A stretch of DNA of 64,000 nucleotides from Devosia sp. (GTDB taxonomy: Bacteria; Pseudomonadota; Alphaproteobacteria; Rhizobiales; Devosiaceae), in the NCBI GenBank assembly GCA_017794705.1, contig CP051235.1, positions 745,010 through 809,009 on the forward strand, in the 5' to 3' direction. Both the position numbers and the translations under genes were made by a program. The notes beneath the pieces are model-generated. The model was not told the DNA's origin. It worked only from the letters and a program-made list of their open reading frames with translations, and did not search any database. Each line of letters opens with the position of its first letter. Position 1 is the first letter of the stretch. Below, in pieces: positions 38,738-48,259 of this stretch.

Positions 38738-39499
38738 TCAGCTTTTCAGCCGCCAGCCGGTCCGGAAAATCCAGATGATGATCGCAAGGCACGCCAGCAT
38801 GAAGCCGAACACGGCGGCGAGGCTGATGCCGACGTTTACATCCGAGATCGAATAGAAGGCCCAGCGGAACCCGGAGATGAGATAGACCACCGGGTTGAAA
38901 AAGGAGACCGTCTGCCAGAAGGGTGGCAGCGACGAGATGGAATAGAAGCTGCCGCCGAGGAAGGCCAAGGGCGTGATCAGCAGCATGGGCACGAGATTCA
39001 GTTGCTCGAATCCGTCGGCCCAGATGCCGAGAATGAAGCCAAACAGCGAGAAGGTGATTGCGGTCAGCACCAGAAACAGGATCATCCAGAACGGGTGCTG
39101 GATTTCCAGCGGCACGAAAAAGGTGGACGTGCCCAGAATGATCAGGCCCAGGATGATGGTTTTGGTGGCGGCAGCGCCGACGAATCCGATGACCATTTCC
39201 AAAGGCGACACAGGCGCGGCGAGATATTCATAGACCGTACCCGTAAATTTCGGGAAATAGATGCCGATGGCAGCGTTGGAGACCGACTGCATCAACAGCA
39301 TCATCATCATCAGGCCGGGCACGATGAAGGCGCCGAAAGAGACACCCTCCACCGATTCAATGCGGGTACCGATGGCCGCGCCGAAGACGATGAAATAAAG
39401 CGAGGTGGAGATGACCGGCGCGAGCACGGACTGCATCCAGGTGCGGATTGAGCGGGCCATTTCCTGCACGTAAATGGCCTTTATGGCGGCAAGGTTCAT
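38738..39499 (-). CDS. ABC-2 type exporter permease
   Basis: 253 residues with six membrane segments. Motifs of the ABC-2/NodJ/DrrB type: [47 protein letters not shown], and [19 protein letters not shown] before the last helices. Likely exports a lipid, polysaccharide or drug-like substrate; which one cannot be inferred. The start overlaps the ATPase stop by 4 bp. Confidence 0.87.
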   Translation of the reverse strand: MNLAAIKAIYVQEMARSIRTWMQSVLAPVISTSLYFIVFGAAIGTRIESVEGVSFGAFIVPGLMMMMLLMQSVSNAAIGIYFPKFTGTVYEYLAAPVSPLEMVIGFVGAAATKTIILGLIILGTSTFFVPLEIQHPFWMILFLVLTAITFSLFGFILGIWADGFEQLNLVPMLLITPLAFLGGSFYSISSLPPFWQTVSFFNPVVYLISGFRWAFYSISDVNVGISLAAVFGFMLACLAIIIWIFRTGWRLKS

Positions 39500-40422
39500 T
39501 TGGCTTCTCCCACCAGGTCTACAAAGATCTGCTCAAGCGAACTCTGCCGTGTTTCCAGATCGCGGAAGGCAATGCCTTCTTCGCGCACATCGTTCAGAAG
39601 CGCCGTGATGCCGGTGCGGTCGGCGCGTGTGTCATAGTCGTAGATGATGGTCATGCCGTCATCCGCCAGCCGGAGCCCATCCTTGGCCAGTTTTTTGGGC
39701 AGGCTGTCGAGTTTTTCGGCGAGTTCGATGGACAATTGTTTCTTGCCCATTTTCTGCATGAGGGCGTTCTTTTCCTCCACGACAACGACTTCGCCGTGGT
39801 TGATCACCCCTACCCGATCGGCCATTTCCTCGGCTTCTTCGATATAGTGGGTGGTCAGGATGATGGTGACGCCGCTCTCGCGCAGCTTGCGGACCAGTTG
39901 CCACATGTCCTTGCGCAGTTCGACGTCGACGCCGGCTGTTGGCTCGTCGAGGAACAAAATCTTCGGTTCGTGCGCCAGCGCCTTGGCGATGACCACGCGG
40001 CGCTTCATGCCGCCGGACAGGGCAATGATCTTTGAGTCTTTCTTGTCCCACAGACTGAGATCCTTCAGCACCTTTTCGATGTGTTCATCGTTGGGCGGCA
40101 AACCATAAAGTCCGCGGCTGAACCGGACCGTGTTCCAGACGGTGTTGAAGATATCGAGCGAGATTTCCTGCGGCACCAGACCGATGGCGCTGCGGGTGTG
40201 GCGGTAACCGGTGCCAATATCATGCCCATCGACGGTCACCGTACCTTCGGTTGGCGTGACGATGCCGCAAATAATTGAAATCATTGTGGTCTTGCCCGCG
40301 CCATTGGGCCCGAGCAGGGCAAGTATCTCGCCATCCTCGACATCGAGGCTGACGTTCTTGAGGGCCTGGAACCCGCCCTTGTAGGTCTTGGACAGATTCT
40401 TGACCGAGATGATTGAAGCCAT
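39496..40422 (-). CDS. ABC exporter ATPase subunit
   Basis: 308 residues of the CcmA/DrrA/NodI-type ATPases. Walker [17 protein letters not shown] at residues ~35-50, signature [15 protein letters not shown], Walker [17 protein letters not shown], switch His in [14 protein letters not shown]-terminal ~80-residue extension ends the protein. Forms a two-gene transporter with the permease; substrate unknown. Confidence 0.92.
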   Translation of the reverse strand: MASIISVKNLSKTYKGGFQALKNVSLDVEDGEILALLGPNGAGKTTMISIICGIVTPTEGTVTVDGHDIGTGYRHTRSAIGLVPQEISLDIFNTVWNTVRFSRGLYGLPPNDEHIEKVLKDLSLWDKKDSKIIALSGGMKRRVVIAKALAHEPKILFLDEPTAGVDVELRKDMWQLVRKLRESGVTIILTTHYIEEAEEMADRVGVINHGEVVVVEEKNALMQKMGKKQLSIELAEKLDSLPKKLAKDGLRLADDGMTIIYDYDTRADRTGITALLNDVREEGIAFRDLETRQSSLEQIFVDLVGEAK

Positions 40423-40635
40423 GGGCGGAGCGCCCCTTTTTCTGCTTTTGAAGAATGGCAGGGGGCGCGCAAATCAACACAGCCGTCTGGCAACGGCGTC
40501 CCCTCGCCCGGGAGCAGATAGGTCAGGTTGCGAACCAGTACAAGGGCTTGTGCGCTTGTCAGAGGCGCGAATGACTGCATAGTCTTGAATGATTGTTGTT
40601 CTCACCTGCCGCACCCCAGCCTTCGGGAGTTCATC

Positions 40636-42045
40636 TTGAACCGGGTCACACCGCTGATACTGGCCGTCGCCATGTTCATGGAGATGATGGACGCCACCGT
40701 CATCGCCACCAGCCTGCCAGCCATCGCGGCCGATATCGGCACCGACCCGGTGGCGCTGAAACTGGCGATGACGGCCTATCTGGTGTCGCTGGCCATGTTC
40801 ATTCCGCTCAGTGGGTGGATTGCCGACCGGTTCGGGGCAAGACGGGTGTTCTGCTGGGCGATTGTCGTGTTCGTGATCGGCTCGCTTTGCTGCGCCTTTT
40901 CCTTTTCGCTCGAGACTTTCGTCGGCTCGCGCTTTTTGCAGGGCATGGGCGGATCGATCATGACGCCGCTGGCCCGGCTGGTGCTGGTGCGGTCAACGGA
41001 AAAGAAGGACCTGGTGAACGCCATGGCCTGGCTGACCCTGCCGGCGCTGATCGGGCCGCTGATGGGGCCACCGCTGGGCGGCTTTCTGACGACATACGTC
41101 AGTTGGCACTGGATCTTTTTCATCAATGTGCCAATCGGCATTTTCGGCATCATAGCGGCGGTGCTTTACCTGCCGAAGTTCGAACGTCAGCCAACCGACC
41201 CGATTGACTGGCCGGGGTTCGTGATGACCAGTATCGCCTTTTCGGGAATCCTGTTCGGCCTCTCCGTAATCAGCCTGCCGGTGCTGCCACCGTTGGTGGG
41301 GATCAGTGCGACAGTGATCGGCGTGATTTCGGGCTGGATGTATCTGCGCCACGCCAAGAAGGCGCCGCATCCCGTGCTCAATCCGCAAATCTTCCAGCAT
41401 GACCTGTTCCGGCGCATCACGCTGGCCTCGTTCTTCTTCCGCGTGGCGATGGGCACGACGCCATTCCTGTTGCCGCTGATGATGCAATTGGGGTTTGGCT
41501 ACACGCCGTTCGAGGCGGGACTTGTGATGCTGTTCGGCGCTGCCGGCGCGATCACCGCCAAATCGTTCGTCAAACCCGCCTACAAGAGCTTCGGGTTTCG
41601 CAATGTCGTGGTCGTGACCACGGCCATTTCCTCGCTGGTGTTTGTGGCAACCGGCCTGTTCCACCCCACGACCCCCATCTGGGCGATGATGGCGGTGATG
41701 ATGTGCGCCGGGCTGGCGCGGTCGACCTATTTCACGGGGTCGAACGCGGTTATGTTTGGGGACATCGAGTCGAAAGAGGCCGCGCAGGCCAGCGTGATCT
41801 TTGCGGTGTCGGTGCAACTCGGTCTGGCGACCGGCGTGGCGCTGGCGGGCGGGCTTCTGGAGGTGCGCACCCTCATCACCGGTGCGGCGCTGAGCGTGGA
41901 GGACTTCCAGTGGGCCTTCATGGCGGTGGCACTGTTCTCGCTGCTGGCATTCCTGCCGGTGATCGGGGTGTCGCGAACAGCAGGGGCAGAAGTGTCGGGT
42001 TATTACGGGCGGCGGGCAGACAATCCGTCGACGGGCGGCGGCTAA
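40636..42045 (+). CDS. MFS drug-efflux type transporter (DHA2-like)
   Basis: About 469 residues with 13-14 membrane helices. Family features: MDATVIATSLPAIAADIG in helix 1, SGWIADRFGARRVF after helix 2, GMGGSIMTPLARLVLV and GPLMGPPLGGFL in helices 4-5, and a motif-C-like stretch. DHA2 members export drugs or dyes with proton antiport; the substrate is not inferable. TTG at 40636 was chosen because GGGAG lies 6 bp upstream and the hydrophobic start follows; the longer ORF begins in the divergent region. Confidence 0.85.
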   Translation: MNRVTPLILAVAMFMEMMDATVIATSLPAIAADIGTDPVALKLAMTAYLVSLAMFIPLSGWIADRFGARRVFCWAIVVFVIGSLCCAFSFSLETFVGSRFLQGMGGSIMTPLARLVLVRSTEKKDLVNAMAWLTLPALIGPLMGPPLGGFLTTYVSWHWIFFINVPIGIFGIIAAVLYLPKFERQPTDPIDWPGFVMTSIAFSGILFGLSVISLPVLPPLVGISATVIGVISGWMYLRHAKKAPHPVLNPQIFQHDLFRRITLASFFFRVAMGTTPFLLPLMMQLGFGYTPFEAGLVMLFGAAGAITAKSFVKPAYKSFGFRNVVVVTTAISSLVFVATGLFHPTTPIWAMMAVMMCAGLARSTYFTGSNAVMFGDIESKEAAQASVIFAVSVQLGLATGVALAGGLLEVRTLITGAALSVEDFQWAFMAVALFSLLAFLPVIGVSRTAGAEVSGYYGRRADNPSTGGG

Positions 42046-42061
42046 ACTCTTTTGGATTGTC

Positions 42062-42108
42062 GCGCTTCGGAAGCGAAAACCCGCATACACTTTTTCTGGA
42101 AGCGCTCC
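42062..42108. repeat. REP-like intergenic palindromic element
   Basis: Lies between the convergent MFS and rlmE genes. It holds a 6-bp stem CGCTTC/GAAGCG (42063-42075), then AAAACCCGCATACACTTTTT and a GGAAGCGCTCC ending. This layout resembles the REP-type repeats common between genes in Rhizobiales. A shorter copy of its core (AAAACCCGCATAC) occurs at 3781-3793. Recognition is by memory of the family only. Confidence 0.45.
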
Positions 42109-42109
42109 T

Positions 42110-42805
42110 TCAGCCTTTGAACCCCTTGGCGATCAGGTAGCTTTCCGCTGAATCCTTGCGGCTGGCGGGCGGCTTGATGTGGGCCGTGGTGGCGAAGCTG
42201 CGCTTCAACTCGGCCAGCAGTTCGTGCTCGGTGCCGCCCTGGAACACCTTGGCGACGAAGGTGCCACCGGGTTTCAGGATCTGGATGGCGAAATCGGCCG
42301 CCAGTTCAACCAACGCGATGATGCGCAGGTGATCAGTGGCCTTGTGACCCGTCGTCGGCGCCGCCATGTCGGACAGCACCAGGTCCGCCTTGTGGCCGCC
42401 CAACGCGTCGATGAGCATCTGGGGGGCATCGTCCTCGGTGAAGTCCTTATGCAGGATGATGCAGCCGGGGACCGGCTCCATTTCCAGATAGTCGATGCCG
42501 ACAATATGCGGATCATCAGGGGTGGAGCCGGTGCGTTTGGCGGCGACCTGTAGCCAGCCGCCGGGGGCGCAGCCGAGATCGACGATGCGCATGCCGGGCT
42601 TCAGCAGGTTTTGCTTGTCATCGATCTCAATCAGCTTGAACGCAGCGCGGGAACGCCAGCCTTCGTCATGGGCACGCTTGACGTAAGGATCGTTGAGCTG
42701 GCGCTGCAGCCAGCGTGTCGAACTGTTGGAACGGCCACGCGCAGATTTGACCCGTGTCTTGAGCTGGCGGGCGCCCGATCCGCCTTTTCCGCCTGATTTT
42801 GACAT
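42110..42805 (-). CDS. rlmE: 23S rRNA (uridine2552-2'-O)-methyltransferase RlmE
   Basis: FtsJ/RrmJ enzyme that methylates U2552 in the ribosomal A-loop late in 50S assembly. Basic N-terminus ([22 protein letters not shown]), then [19 protein letters not shown] loop [16 protein letters not shown], catalytic Asp in [12 protein letters not shown], and KVFQGG with Lys. ATG at 42805 immediately follows the gppA stop; the longer ORF overlaps gppA. 231 residues. Confidence 0.93.
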   Translation of the reverse strand: MSKSGGKGGSGARQLKTRVKSARGRSNSSTRWLQRQLNDPYVKRAHDEGWRSRAAFKLIEIDDKQNLLKPGMRIVDLGCAPGGWLQVAAKRTGSTPDDPHIVGIDYLEMEPVPGCIILHKDFTEDDAPQMLIDALGGHKADLVLSDMAAPTTGHKATDHLRIIALVELAADFAIQILKPGGTFVAKVFQGGTEHELLAELKRSFATTAHIKPPASRKDSAESYLIAKGFKG

Positions 42806-42807
42806 GC

Positions 42808-44004
42808 TTAGGCCTGCCCTTGCTGGGCGCGGCGGCGAATGTGGCGCGGCACGCGCGGCTTGGCGGCACGGTCGGCATCCATAAGCGAGATCAGGATGCC
42901 TTCGCGCAGGCCCCGGTCGGCCACGCGGACTCGGTCTGTCGGCCATTCGCGGCGGATGGCTTCGAAAATGGCGCAGCCCGGGATGACCAGATCGGCGCGG
43001 TCGCGGCCGATACAGGGATTGGCGACGCGCCGTTCGAACGGCATTTTCAGCAGCACACGCATCGTGTTGTCGATATCGTCAGAGGTGAGCCACAGCCCAT
43101 CGACCTTGGCGCGCTCGTAGCGTTCGAGGCCCAAATGCAGGCCCGCCAGGGTGGTTACCGTGCCGGAAGTGCCCAGCAGGTGAACCGGGTGCTCGTCGAT
43201 CATGCGGCGCAGCTTGTTGCGCCCCCGGAAGTGAAACAGCTGCTCGCGGACATAGTCGACCATGGCCTCGAAGCTTTCCGGCGTTACGTTGACGCCGTCG
43301 AACCGCTCGGCGATGGAAACCACACCCACCGGCAGTGACTGCCAGGAGCGGATTGAGGCGGACATCCGGCCGCGCCGTTTGGGACGGCCGCCGCGGAAAT
43401 CGAGCCATGCCAATTCAGACGAGCCGCCGCCGATATCGAACAGCAAGGCGCCGTCGGCTTCGGGTTCAACGAGATCGGCGCAGCCGGTAACGGCGAGTTG
43501 CGCTTCGGTCTGGCGATCGATGATTTCCAGTTGCAGGCCGACTTCGGCCTCGACGCGGGCGATGAATTCGGCACCGTTGGTGGCCGACCGGCAGGCTTCC
43601 GTGGCGATCAGGCGCATGCTGGCGGGTTCATGCTGGTTGAGCTTGTTGGCGCACTGACGCAGTGCATCGATGGTGCGCTGCATGGCGGCATCATCAAGCC
43701 GGCCCGTCTGCGACAGGCCCTCGCCCAACCGCACGATGCGGGTGAACCCGTCTATGACGCGAAAATTGCGGGATTCTGGCCGGGCAATCAGAAGGCGGCA
43801 ATTGTTCGTGCCCAGATCCAGCGCCGCATAAAGCGGACCGTGAGCGCGCCGCCTGCCGCGCTCCTGCCTGTTGTTCCGCCGGGGGGCCTGCGCAAGCGGC
43901 GCCTGCTGGCCCGATGGCCCCGGCGGGGACGGATTTGTCCCGTCGGGGGGCCGTTCGCTACCCATTGCAGGCGGCGCATCGGCGGATCGATCGGAATCGA
44001 CCAC
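42808..44004 (-). CDS. Ppx/GppA family phosphatase
   Basis: 398 residues of the exopolyphosphatase/pppGpp phosphohydrolase family with actin-like ATPase fold: [17 protein letters not shown] at residues ~60-76, and [13 protein letters not shown]. It begins with a ~55-residue Pro/Arg-rich disordered leader. GTG at 44004 has AGAGAGG just upstream, supporting the long N-terminus. This short alphaproteobacterial form pairs with rlmE. Whether it acts on polyphosphate or pppGpp is undetermined. Confidence 0.9.
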   Translation of the reverse strand: MVDSDRSADAPPAMGSERPPDGTNPSPPGPSGQQAPLAQAPRRNNRQERGRRRAHGPLYAALDLGTNNCRLLIARPESRNFRVIDGFTRIVRLGEGLSQTGRLDDAAMQRTIDALRQCANKLNQHEPASMRLIATEACRSATNGAEFIARVEAEVGLQLEIIDRQTEAQLAVTGCADLVEPEADGALLFDIGGGSSELAWLDFRGGRPKRRGRMSASIRSWQSLPVGVVSIAERFDGVNVTPESFEAMVDYVREQLFHFRGRNKLRRMIDEHPVHLLGTSGTVTTLAGLHLGLERYERAKVDGLWLTSDDIDNTMRVLLKMPFERRVANPCIGRDRADLVIPGCAIFEAIRREWPTDRVRVADRGLREGILISLMDADRAAKPRVPRHIRRRAQQGQA

Positions 44005-44232
44005 GTTACCTCTCTCGGCTGCCCGGTCTGCTGTGTCAGCTTACGCCGACAGCGCCCAGAGCAGCGCCATAGTGTGTTGCCGGTCAGGTTAGAGGAACTC
44101 GCCCCCCTGTGCAATCGGAAGGGCCGGACGAATTCCCGCTGCCAAGAAATCAGGCCCCGCGCGCCTTGCATTCGGCAAGATCATCCGCTATCTGGAGCCC
44201 ACAATTCAGCCGGGCCTGCCCGGTGACCGGAT

Positions 44233-44306
44233 TGGGGAATAGGTTAACGGTAGACCCACGGACTCTGACTCCGTTAGTCCTGGTTCGAATCCAGGTTCCC
44301 CAGCCA
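44233..44306 (+). tRNA. tRNA-Gln(CUG)
   Basis: Cloverleaf by eye: acceptor TGGGGAA/TTCCCCA, short D stem GGT/ACC, anticodon stem ACGGA/TCCGT with loop CTCTGAC (anticodon CTG, glutamine), T stem CCTGG/CCAGG with loop TTCGAAT, discriminator G and an encoded CCA. 74 nt. It stands at the left edge of the secretion/RTX locus. Confidence 0.93.
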
Positions 44307-44812
44307 CCTTTTTTTGTTCAACAAATTCAATGACTTAAGAATTCGCATTGGCAGTAGTCAATAGCAGTCTACATTAGCAGTTCTCCGTCAATGGAACGTT
44401 GGGTTAATGGACCGACTAATAGCGGCCCCGCAGTCTCACGCAACACCGCATCGGGACGCGCATTCCTGGTCGTTCGATTCAGCCTTTGTGGAATGAATGA
44501 AGTCACAGACGCCGCGGACTTTCTGCAGATTGCGGCAGAGTCTGCGACCGCGCTCTACCCGACCACCTGGTAGATCTGCGCTGCGCTGTCGCCAACACAT
44601 TTACCAAACTGCAGCGTTTGTTCTTGCTTCCCGGTCAGATCGACAATTTAATGAAACAATAATCGAACTTGCGCGCTCAGTTGCAAATGCTGTGAAGGCC
44701 GGAGAACCCTACAAGACATCCGGTGTCATTTGATCTGAAGAGATTGTTCTTTCAGAGTCTCAGGCGCTGGGTCAGTTAATCCGGCGGATTAGTCCGGGAA
44801 GGTTTTTTGCGT
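44307..44812. other. Intergenic region between tRNA-Gln and the type I secretion genes
   Basis: About 500 bp. Short ORFs (44391-44573 and 44497-44733) show no family resemblance and are not supported. A T-run (CCTTTTTTTG at 44307) directly follows the tRNA and may terminate it. The region must hold the promoter of the secretion operon. No integrase remnant or repeat of the tRNA 3' end was seen. Confidence 0.5.
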
Positions 44813-46549
44813 ATGCGGCAAGCTACTCGTTCTGTTTGGGAGGTCACGGGGGTCAGCAGGACCCTTTTTTCGGGCTTTGGTCTAATCCTGTTTTTCTCGC
44901 TGTTCATCAACCTGTTGATCCTCACCTCGCCCATATACATGATGCAGGTGTTTGACCGGGTTCTGGTGACCGGACAGATTGAAACGCTGGTCTATCTGAC
45001 AATCATTGCCGGCGTCGCCATTCTCACGCTGGGCCTGCTGGATGGTGTTCGCGGTCAGATACTCAACCGTGTCGGCCGGTTTCTCGACCAAACGCTGCGC
45101 GAACCCCTGCTCACGCATACGATTGCCCGCTCGCGTACGCGCGCTCAGAACAACGCAAGCATGCTACACGACCTGGGTTCGTTGCGTGGTTATGTTGGCA
45201 GTCCTGCCGTGTTGCCCATCGTCGACGTGCCGTGGGTTCCCCTTTTCATCGCGGTCATCTTCATCCTGCATCCTTATCTCGGTTTTCTGGCGACAGGTGC
45301 CGCGGTCGTACTGTTCATTCTGGCGCTTCTGAATGATGCGCTTTCGAGGGATCTCTTGCGCAAGGCGGCCGGCCTCAACAACGTGACCGCGGATCACGCC
45401 AACGCGGCGATCTCGAACGCCGACTCGATTCATGCGATGGGCATGCAGAAGGCGGTGGCCGGGCGCTACGATACCAGCGTTGACCAGATGGCAACAGCAA
45501 GCCAGCGCGCTGCGGATGTCAGCAGTGTCGTTACCGCCATTTCAAAAGCGCTGCGCATTTTTGTTCAGGTCGCGGTGCTCGCCCTCGGTGCATACCTGGT
45601 GACCCTCGCTGAACTGACTGCCGGTGGCATGATCGCGGCTTCCATCATCCTGGGGCGGGCGCTGGCTCCGGTTGAACAGTCCATCGGATCCTGGCGGCAG
45701 TTCCGCAACGCACAGGATGCATTCAAGCGCATTCGCGAGTTCCTCAGCGAGTTTGCGTCAGAGAGCGAACGCACGGCTTTGCCCAAAATGACAGGTAGCG
45801 TGCAAGTGGAAGACGTCACCCTGCGGTTTCCCGGCGCAGATCGATCAGTGCTGCAGCGCGTCAGTTTTTCGCTGGAACCCGGGTCGGCGCTCGCCGTCAT
45901 CGGTCCTTCTGCCTCGGGCAAGAGTTCACTGTGCAAGCTTATCGTTGGATCCTGGAAGCCGTCGCTCGGCTCGGTGCGAATTGATGGTGCCGAAATCACG
46001 ATGCTTCGACCCGAAGATGTCGCCGCCAACATTGGGTATCTGCCTCAAAACGTGGAGCTTTTTTCAGGCACTGTGAAAGAGAACATCTCGCGGCTGGTAT
46101 CAGCCGACGATGAAGCAGTGACCGATGCTGCAAAGATGGCGGGCTGCCATGACATGATCCTTGCGTTGCCCGACAGCTATGAGACCGAACTGGGTCCGCA
46201 AGGCATGTATCTGAGCGGGGGCCAAAGGCAGCGTATAGGTCTTGCTCGGGCACTTTTCGGCAACCCGACGCTAGTCGTGCTGGACGAGCCAAATTCCAGC
46301 CTTGACCAGGAAGGCGAAGCCGCGCTTGTGTCAGCGGTTCAGCAATGCAAGCTCTCCGGCACGACATTTGTGCTTGTCAGTCATCGGTTTTCGCTGCTGC
46401 AACCGGTGGACAAGGTTGCCATTCTTCGCGATGGAAAACTGGAGCGGTTTGGACGCCGCGATGAGGTGTTGGCTGAACTGGCACCGCGTGCGGTTGCGCA
46501 AAACCGGCAGAGTCAACCGGACACGCCGCAAAGCGAGCAAGCGCAATGA
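44813..46549 (+). CDS. Type I secretion ABC exporter, PrtD/LapB-like
   Basis: About 578 residues: an N-terminal membrane domain with six predicted helices and a C-terminal ATPase. Walker A GPSASGKSSLCK (residues ~364-375), signature LSGGQRQRIGLARAL, Walker B LVVLDEPNSSLD, switch LVSHRFSLL. There is no N-terminal C39 peptidase or C39-like domain, which places it in the PrtD group that exports RTX proteases, lipases and adhesins. ATG at 44813 has GGGAAGG 10 bp upstream. It overlaps the fusion-protein gene by 4 bp and probably exports the RTX proteins encoded downstream. Confidence 0.93.
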   Translation: MRQATRSVWEVTGVSRTLFSGFGLILFFSLFINLLILTSPIYMMQVFDRVLVTGQIETLVYLTIIAGVAILTLGLLDGVRGQILNRVGRFLDQTLREPLLTHTIARSRTRAQNNASMLHDLGSLRGYVGSPAVLPIVDVPWVPLFIAVIFILHPYLGFLATGAAVVLFILALLNDALSRDLLRKAAGLNNVTADHANAAISNADSIHAMGMQKAVAGRYDTSVDQMATASQRAADVSSVVTAISKALRIFVQVAVLALGAYLVTLAELTAGGMIAASIILGRALAPVEQSIGSWRQFRNAQDAFKRIREFLSEFASESERTALPKMTGSVQVEDVTLRFPGADRSVLQRVSFSLEPGSALAVIGPSASGKSSLCKLIVGSWKPSLGSVRIDGAEITMLRPEDVAANIGYLPQNVELFSGTVKENISRLVSADDEAVTDAAKMAGCHDMILALPDSYETELGPQGMYLSGGQRQRIGLARALFGNPTLVVLDEPNSSLDQEGEAALVSAVQQCKLSGTTFVLVSHRFSLLQPVDKVAILRDGKLERFGRRDEVLAELAPRAVAQNRQSQPDTPQSEQAQ

Positions 46550-47907
46550 ACGCCATCACGAGTGCGAAAACCCTGCTGCCTGCCCGACCGGATTCCGCAA
46601 CCAACACTTCGGATCGAACAACGCTGGGGCGCATGATACGACCACAGATTGTCGTAGGGGCAATTGTGACCCTGCTATTCTTTGGCGTCTTTGGAGGTTG
46701 GGCGGCCCTTGCGCCACTGGTGAGCGGTGCAACAGCACCCGGTGTCGTGAGCCCCGACAGCAGCCGCCGCGCAGTTCAGCACCTCGAGGGCGGGATCATC
46801 CGCAGCATCGATGTGCGCGAAGGGCAAACGGTCTCTGCAGGCGACCTTCTGATGACTCTGGAATCGACACGGGCGGCGGCAACCTTTTCCGCGCGCGAGA
46901 AGCAATGGCTAAGATTGCTGGCGCAACGGGCACGGCTTGACGCACAAGCATCTGATCTGCCCGAAATGGTTTTGCCGCCAGAGCTGGAATTGGCTTCCGC
47001 TGCGGGGCTGGATGACTTCATCGCGTCGCAAACAAGCCTGTTTGAGACCAGAAGGGCAACTCTGAACCAACAAGCAGAAATTCAGGAACGCCAGGTAGAG
47101 CAACTACGCCGCGAGATCGAGTCCATCAATGCCCAGAATGAAGCCCTGCTCACTCAGTATGCGCTGATAGGCGAGGAGATCGAGGACAAGGAGTCACTAC
47201 TGGAACGCCAGTTGATCAACAAGTCCGAAGTTCTGGCCCTGCAGCGTCAGCGCGCCTCGATCGGCGGCACCATGTCGTCCAATCAGGCCCGCATCGCCCA
47301 AATCAATCAAAGCATAGAAGAAACCCGGCTCAACTTGCTGCAGGCCGAGGAAGCCTTTCGGGACCGGGTGGCGGCAGAGGCCTCAGAAGTGAACAACCAG
47401 ATCGCCACCATCGAAGAAGACATGATCGCCAGTGGTGACGTATTGCGGCGCACTGAAGTCATCAGTCCTGTCGATGGAACGGTTTTGAACATCCGCAACC
47501 AGACCATTGGCGGTGTGATACGCCCAGGGGACGAAATACTCGACATTGTCCCCGTCAACGACCAGCTCATTGTCTTTGCCCGGCTGTCGCCGCGCGACAT
47601 CAATCTGGTGCACCCCGGGCTCGAGGCCAAGGTTCACCTTGTACCGTTCCAGAACAGAAACGCGCTGCCCCTTATTGGAGAGGTCACGCAAGTTGCCGCC
47701 GACAGCACGTTCGACGAGGCCACCCGTGAAACCTTTTTCGAGGTCCGCGTGCTGGTTTCCAATGATGAACTCGCCAAACACGAAGGCATGTTCCTGGCGC
47801 CAGGCATGCCCGCCGAGGTGATCATCGTGACAGGTGAACGCACGATGCTTCAGTATCTGTTCGATCCAGTCGTGCGCACGCTGCGAAGCGCTTTCGTCTA
47901 CGACTGA
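46546..47907 (+). CDS. Type I secretion membrane-fusion protein, HlyD/PrtE family
   Basis: 453 residues: one membrane helix (IVVGAIVTLLFFGVFGGWAALAPL), lipoyl-like half motif (VQHLEGGIIRSIDVREGQTVSAGDLLM), a long coiled coil (residues ~165-290) and the second lipoyl half with DGTVLNIRNQTIGGVIRPGDEILDIVP. It bridges the inner-membrane exporter to a TolC-type pore. The start overlaps the exporter stop. No TolC homologue is in the window, so the outer-membrane partner must be encoded elsewhere. ~350 bp separate it from the giant RTX gene. Confidence 0.94.
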   Translation: MNAITSAKTLLPARPDSATNTSDRTTLGRMIRPQIVVGAIVTLLFFGVFGGWAALAPLVSGATAPGVVSPDSSRRAVQHLEGGIIRSIDVREGQTVSAGDLLMTLESTRAAATFSAREKQWLRLLAQRARLDAQASDLPEMVLPPELELASAAGLDDFIASQTSLFETRRATLNQQAEIQERQVEQLRREIESINAQNEALLTQYALIGEEIEDKESLLERQLINKSEVLALQRQRASIGGTMSSNQARIAQINQSIEETRLNLLQAEEAFRDRVAAEASEVNNQIATIEEDMIASGDVLRRTEVISPVDGTVLNIRNQTIGGVIRPGDEILDIVPVNDQLIVFARLSPRDINLVHPGLEAKVHLVPFQNRNALPLIGEVTQVAADSTFDEATRETFFEVRVLVSNDELAKHEGMFLAPGMPAEVIIVTGERTMLQYLFDPVVRTLRSAFVYD

Positions 47908-48259
47908 ATTGCCGCCCAGGCAGTTCGCACCGCCTTGGCGGCTCCGCTTACCGCGTGATTTGGTTCCACGCCACACAGGCGCTTTCCCACCTATCCCGCC
48001 ATGGCGCTTCCACTCATCACAGCCAACTGTCAACCGCGGTCCGGCTAGGCAATCGATGCGACCGAAAAATACATTCAATAGTGCTAATATTTTGACTTCG
48101 TAATACAGCAGATACTCATATGTTAACCAATGATTAATTTGAACTTGCGTTTGTTTCATTATGAAACATATGGTGGACCCTGAATGAGTACGGGGGATGC
48201 GCGCGTTCGATTGAGTTCGCCTATCGCCTGTGAGTTTCAACAGTCGACAGGGTTCAATT
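47908..48259. promoter_or_regulatory. Intergenic region upstream of the giant RTX gene
   Basis: About 350 bp, turning AT-rich from 48060 on. It contains a near-perfect palindrome (48152-48168) and AAACATATGG, and a weak AGGG site 7 bp before the ATG at 48260. No gene supported. It likely carries the promoter and control elements of the RTX gene. Confidence 0.5.
48152..48168. promoter_or_regulatory. Palindrome, possible operator
   Basis: TGTTTCAT-T-ATGAAACA: perfect 8-bp inverted arms around one base, in AT-rich DNA about 90 bp before the giant RTX start. The size and symmetry suit a dimeric regulator. The regulator is unknown. Confidence 0.4.

Noticed and set aside
44290..44306. Possible duplicated tRNA-Gln 3' end marking an island boundary
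   Set aside because: No second copy was seen within the window; the idea is kept only as a hypothesis to test outside it.
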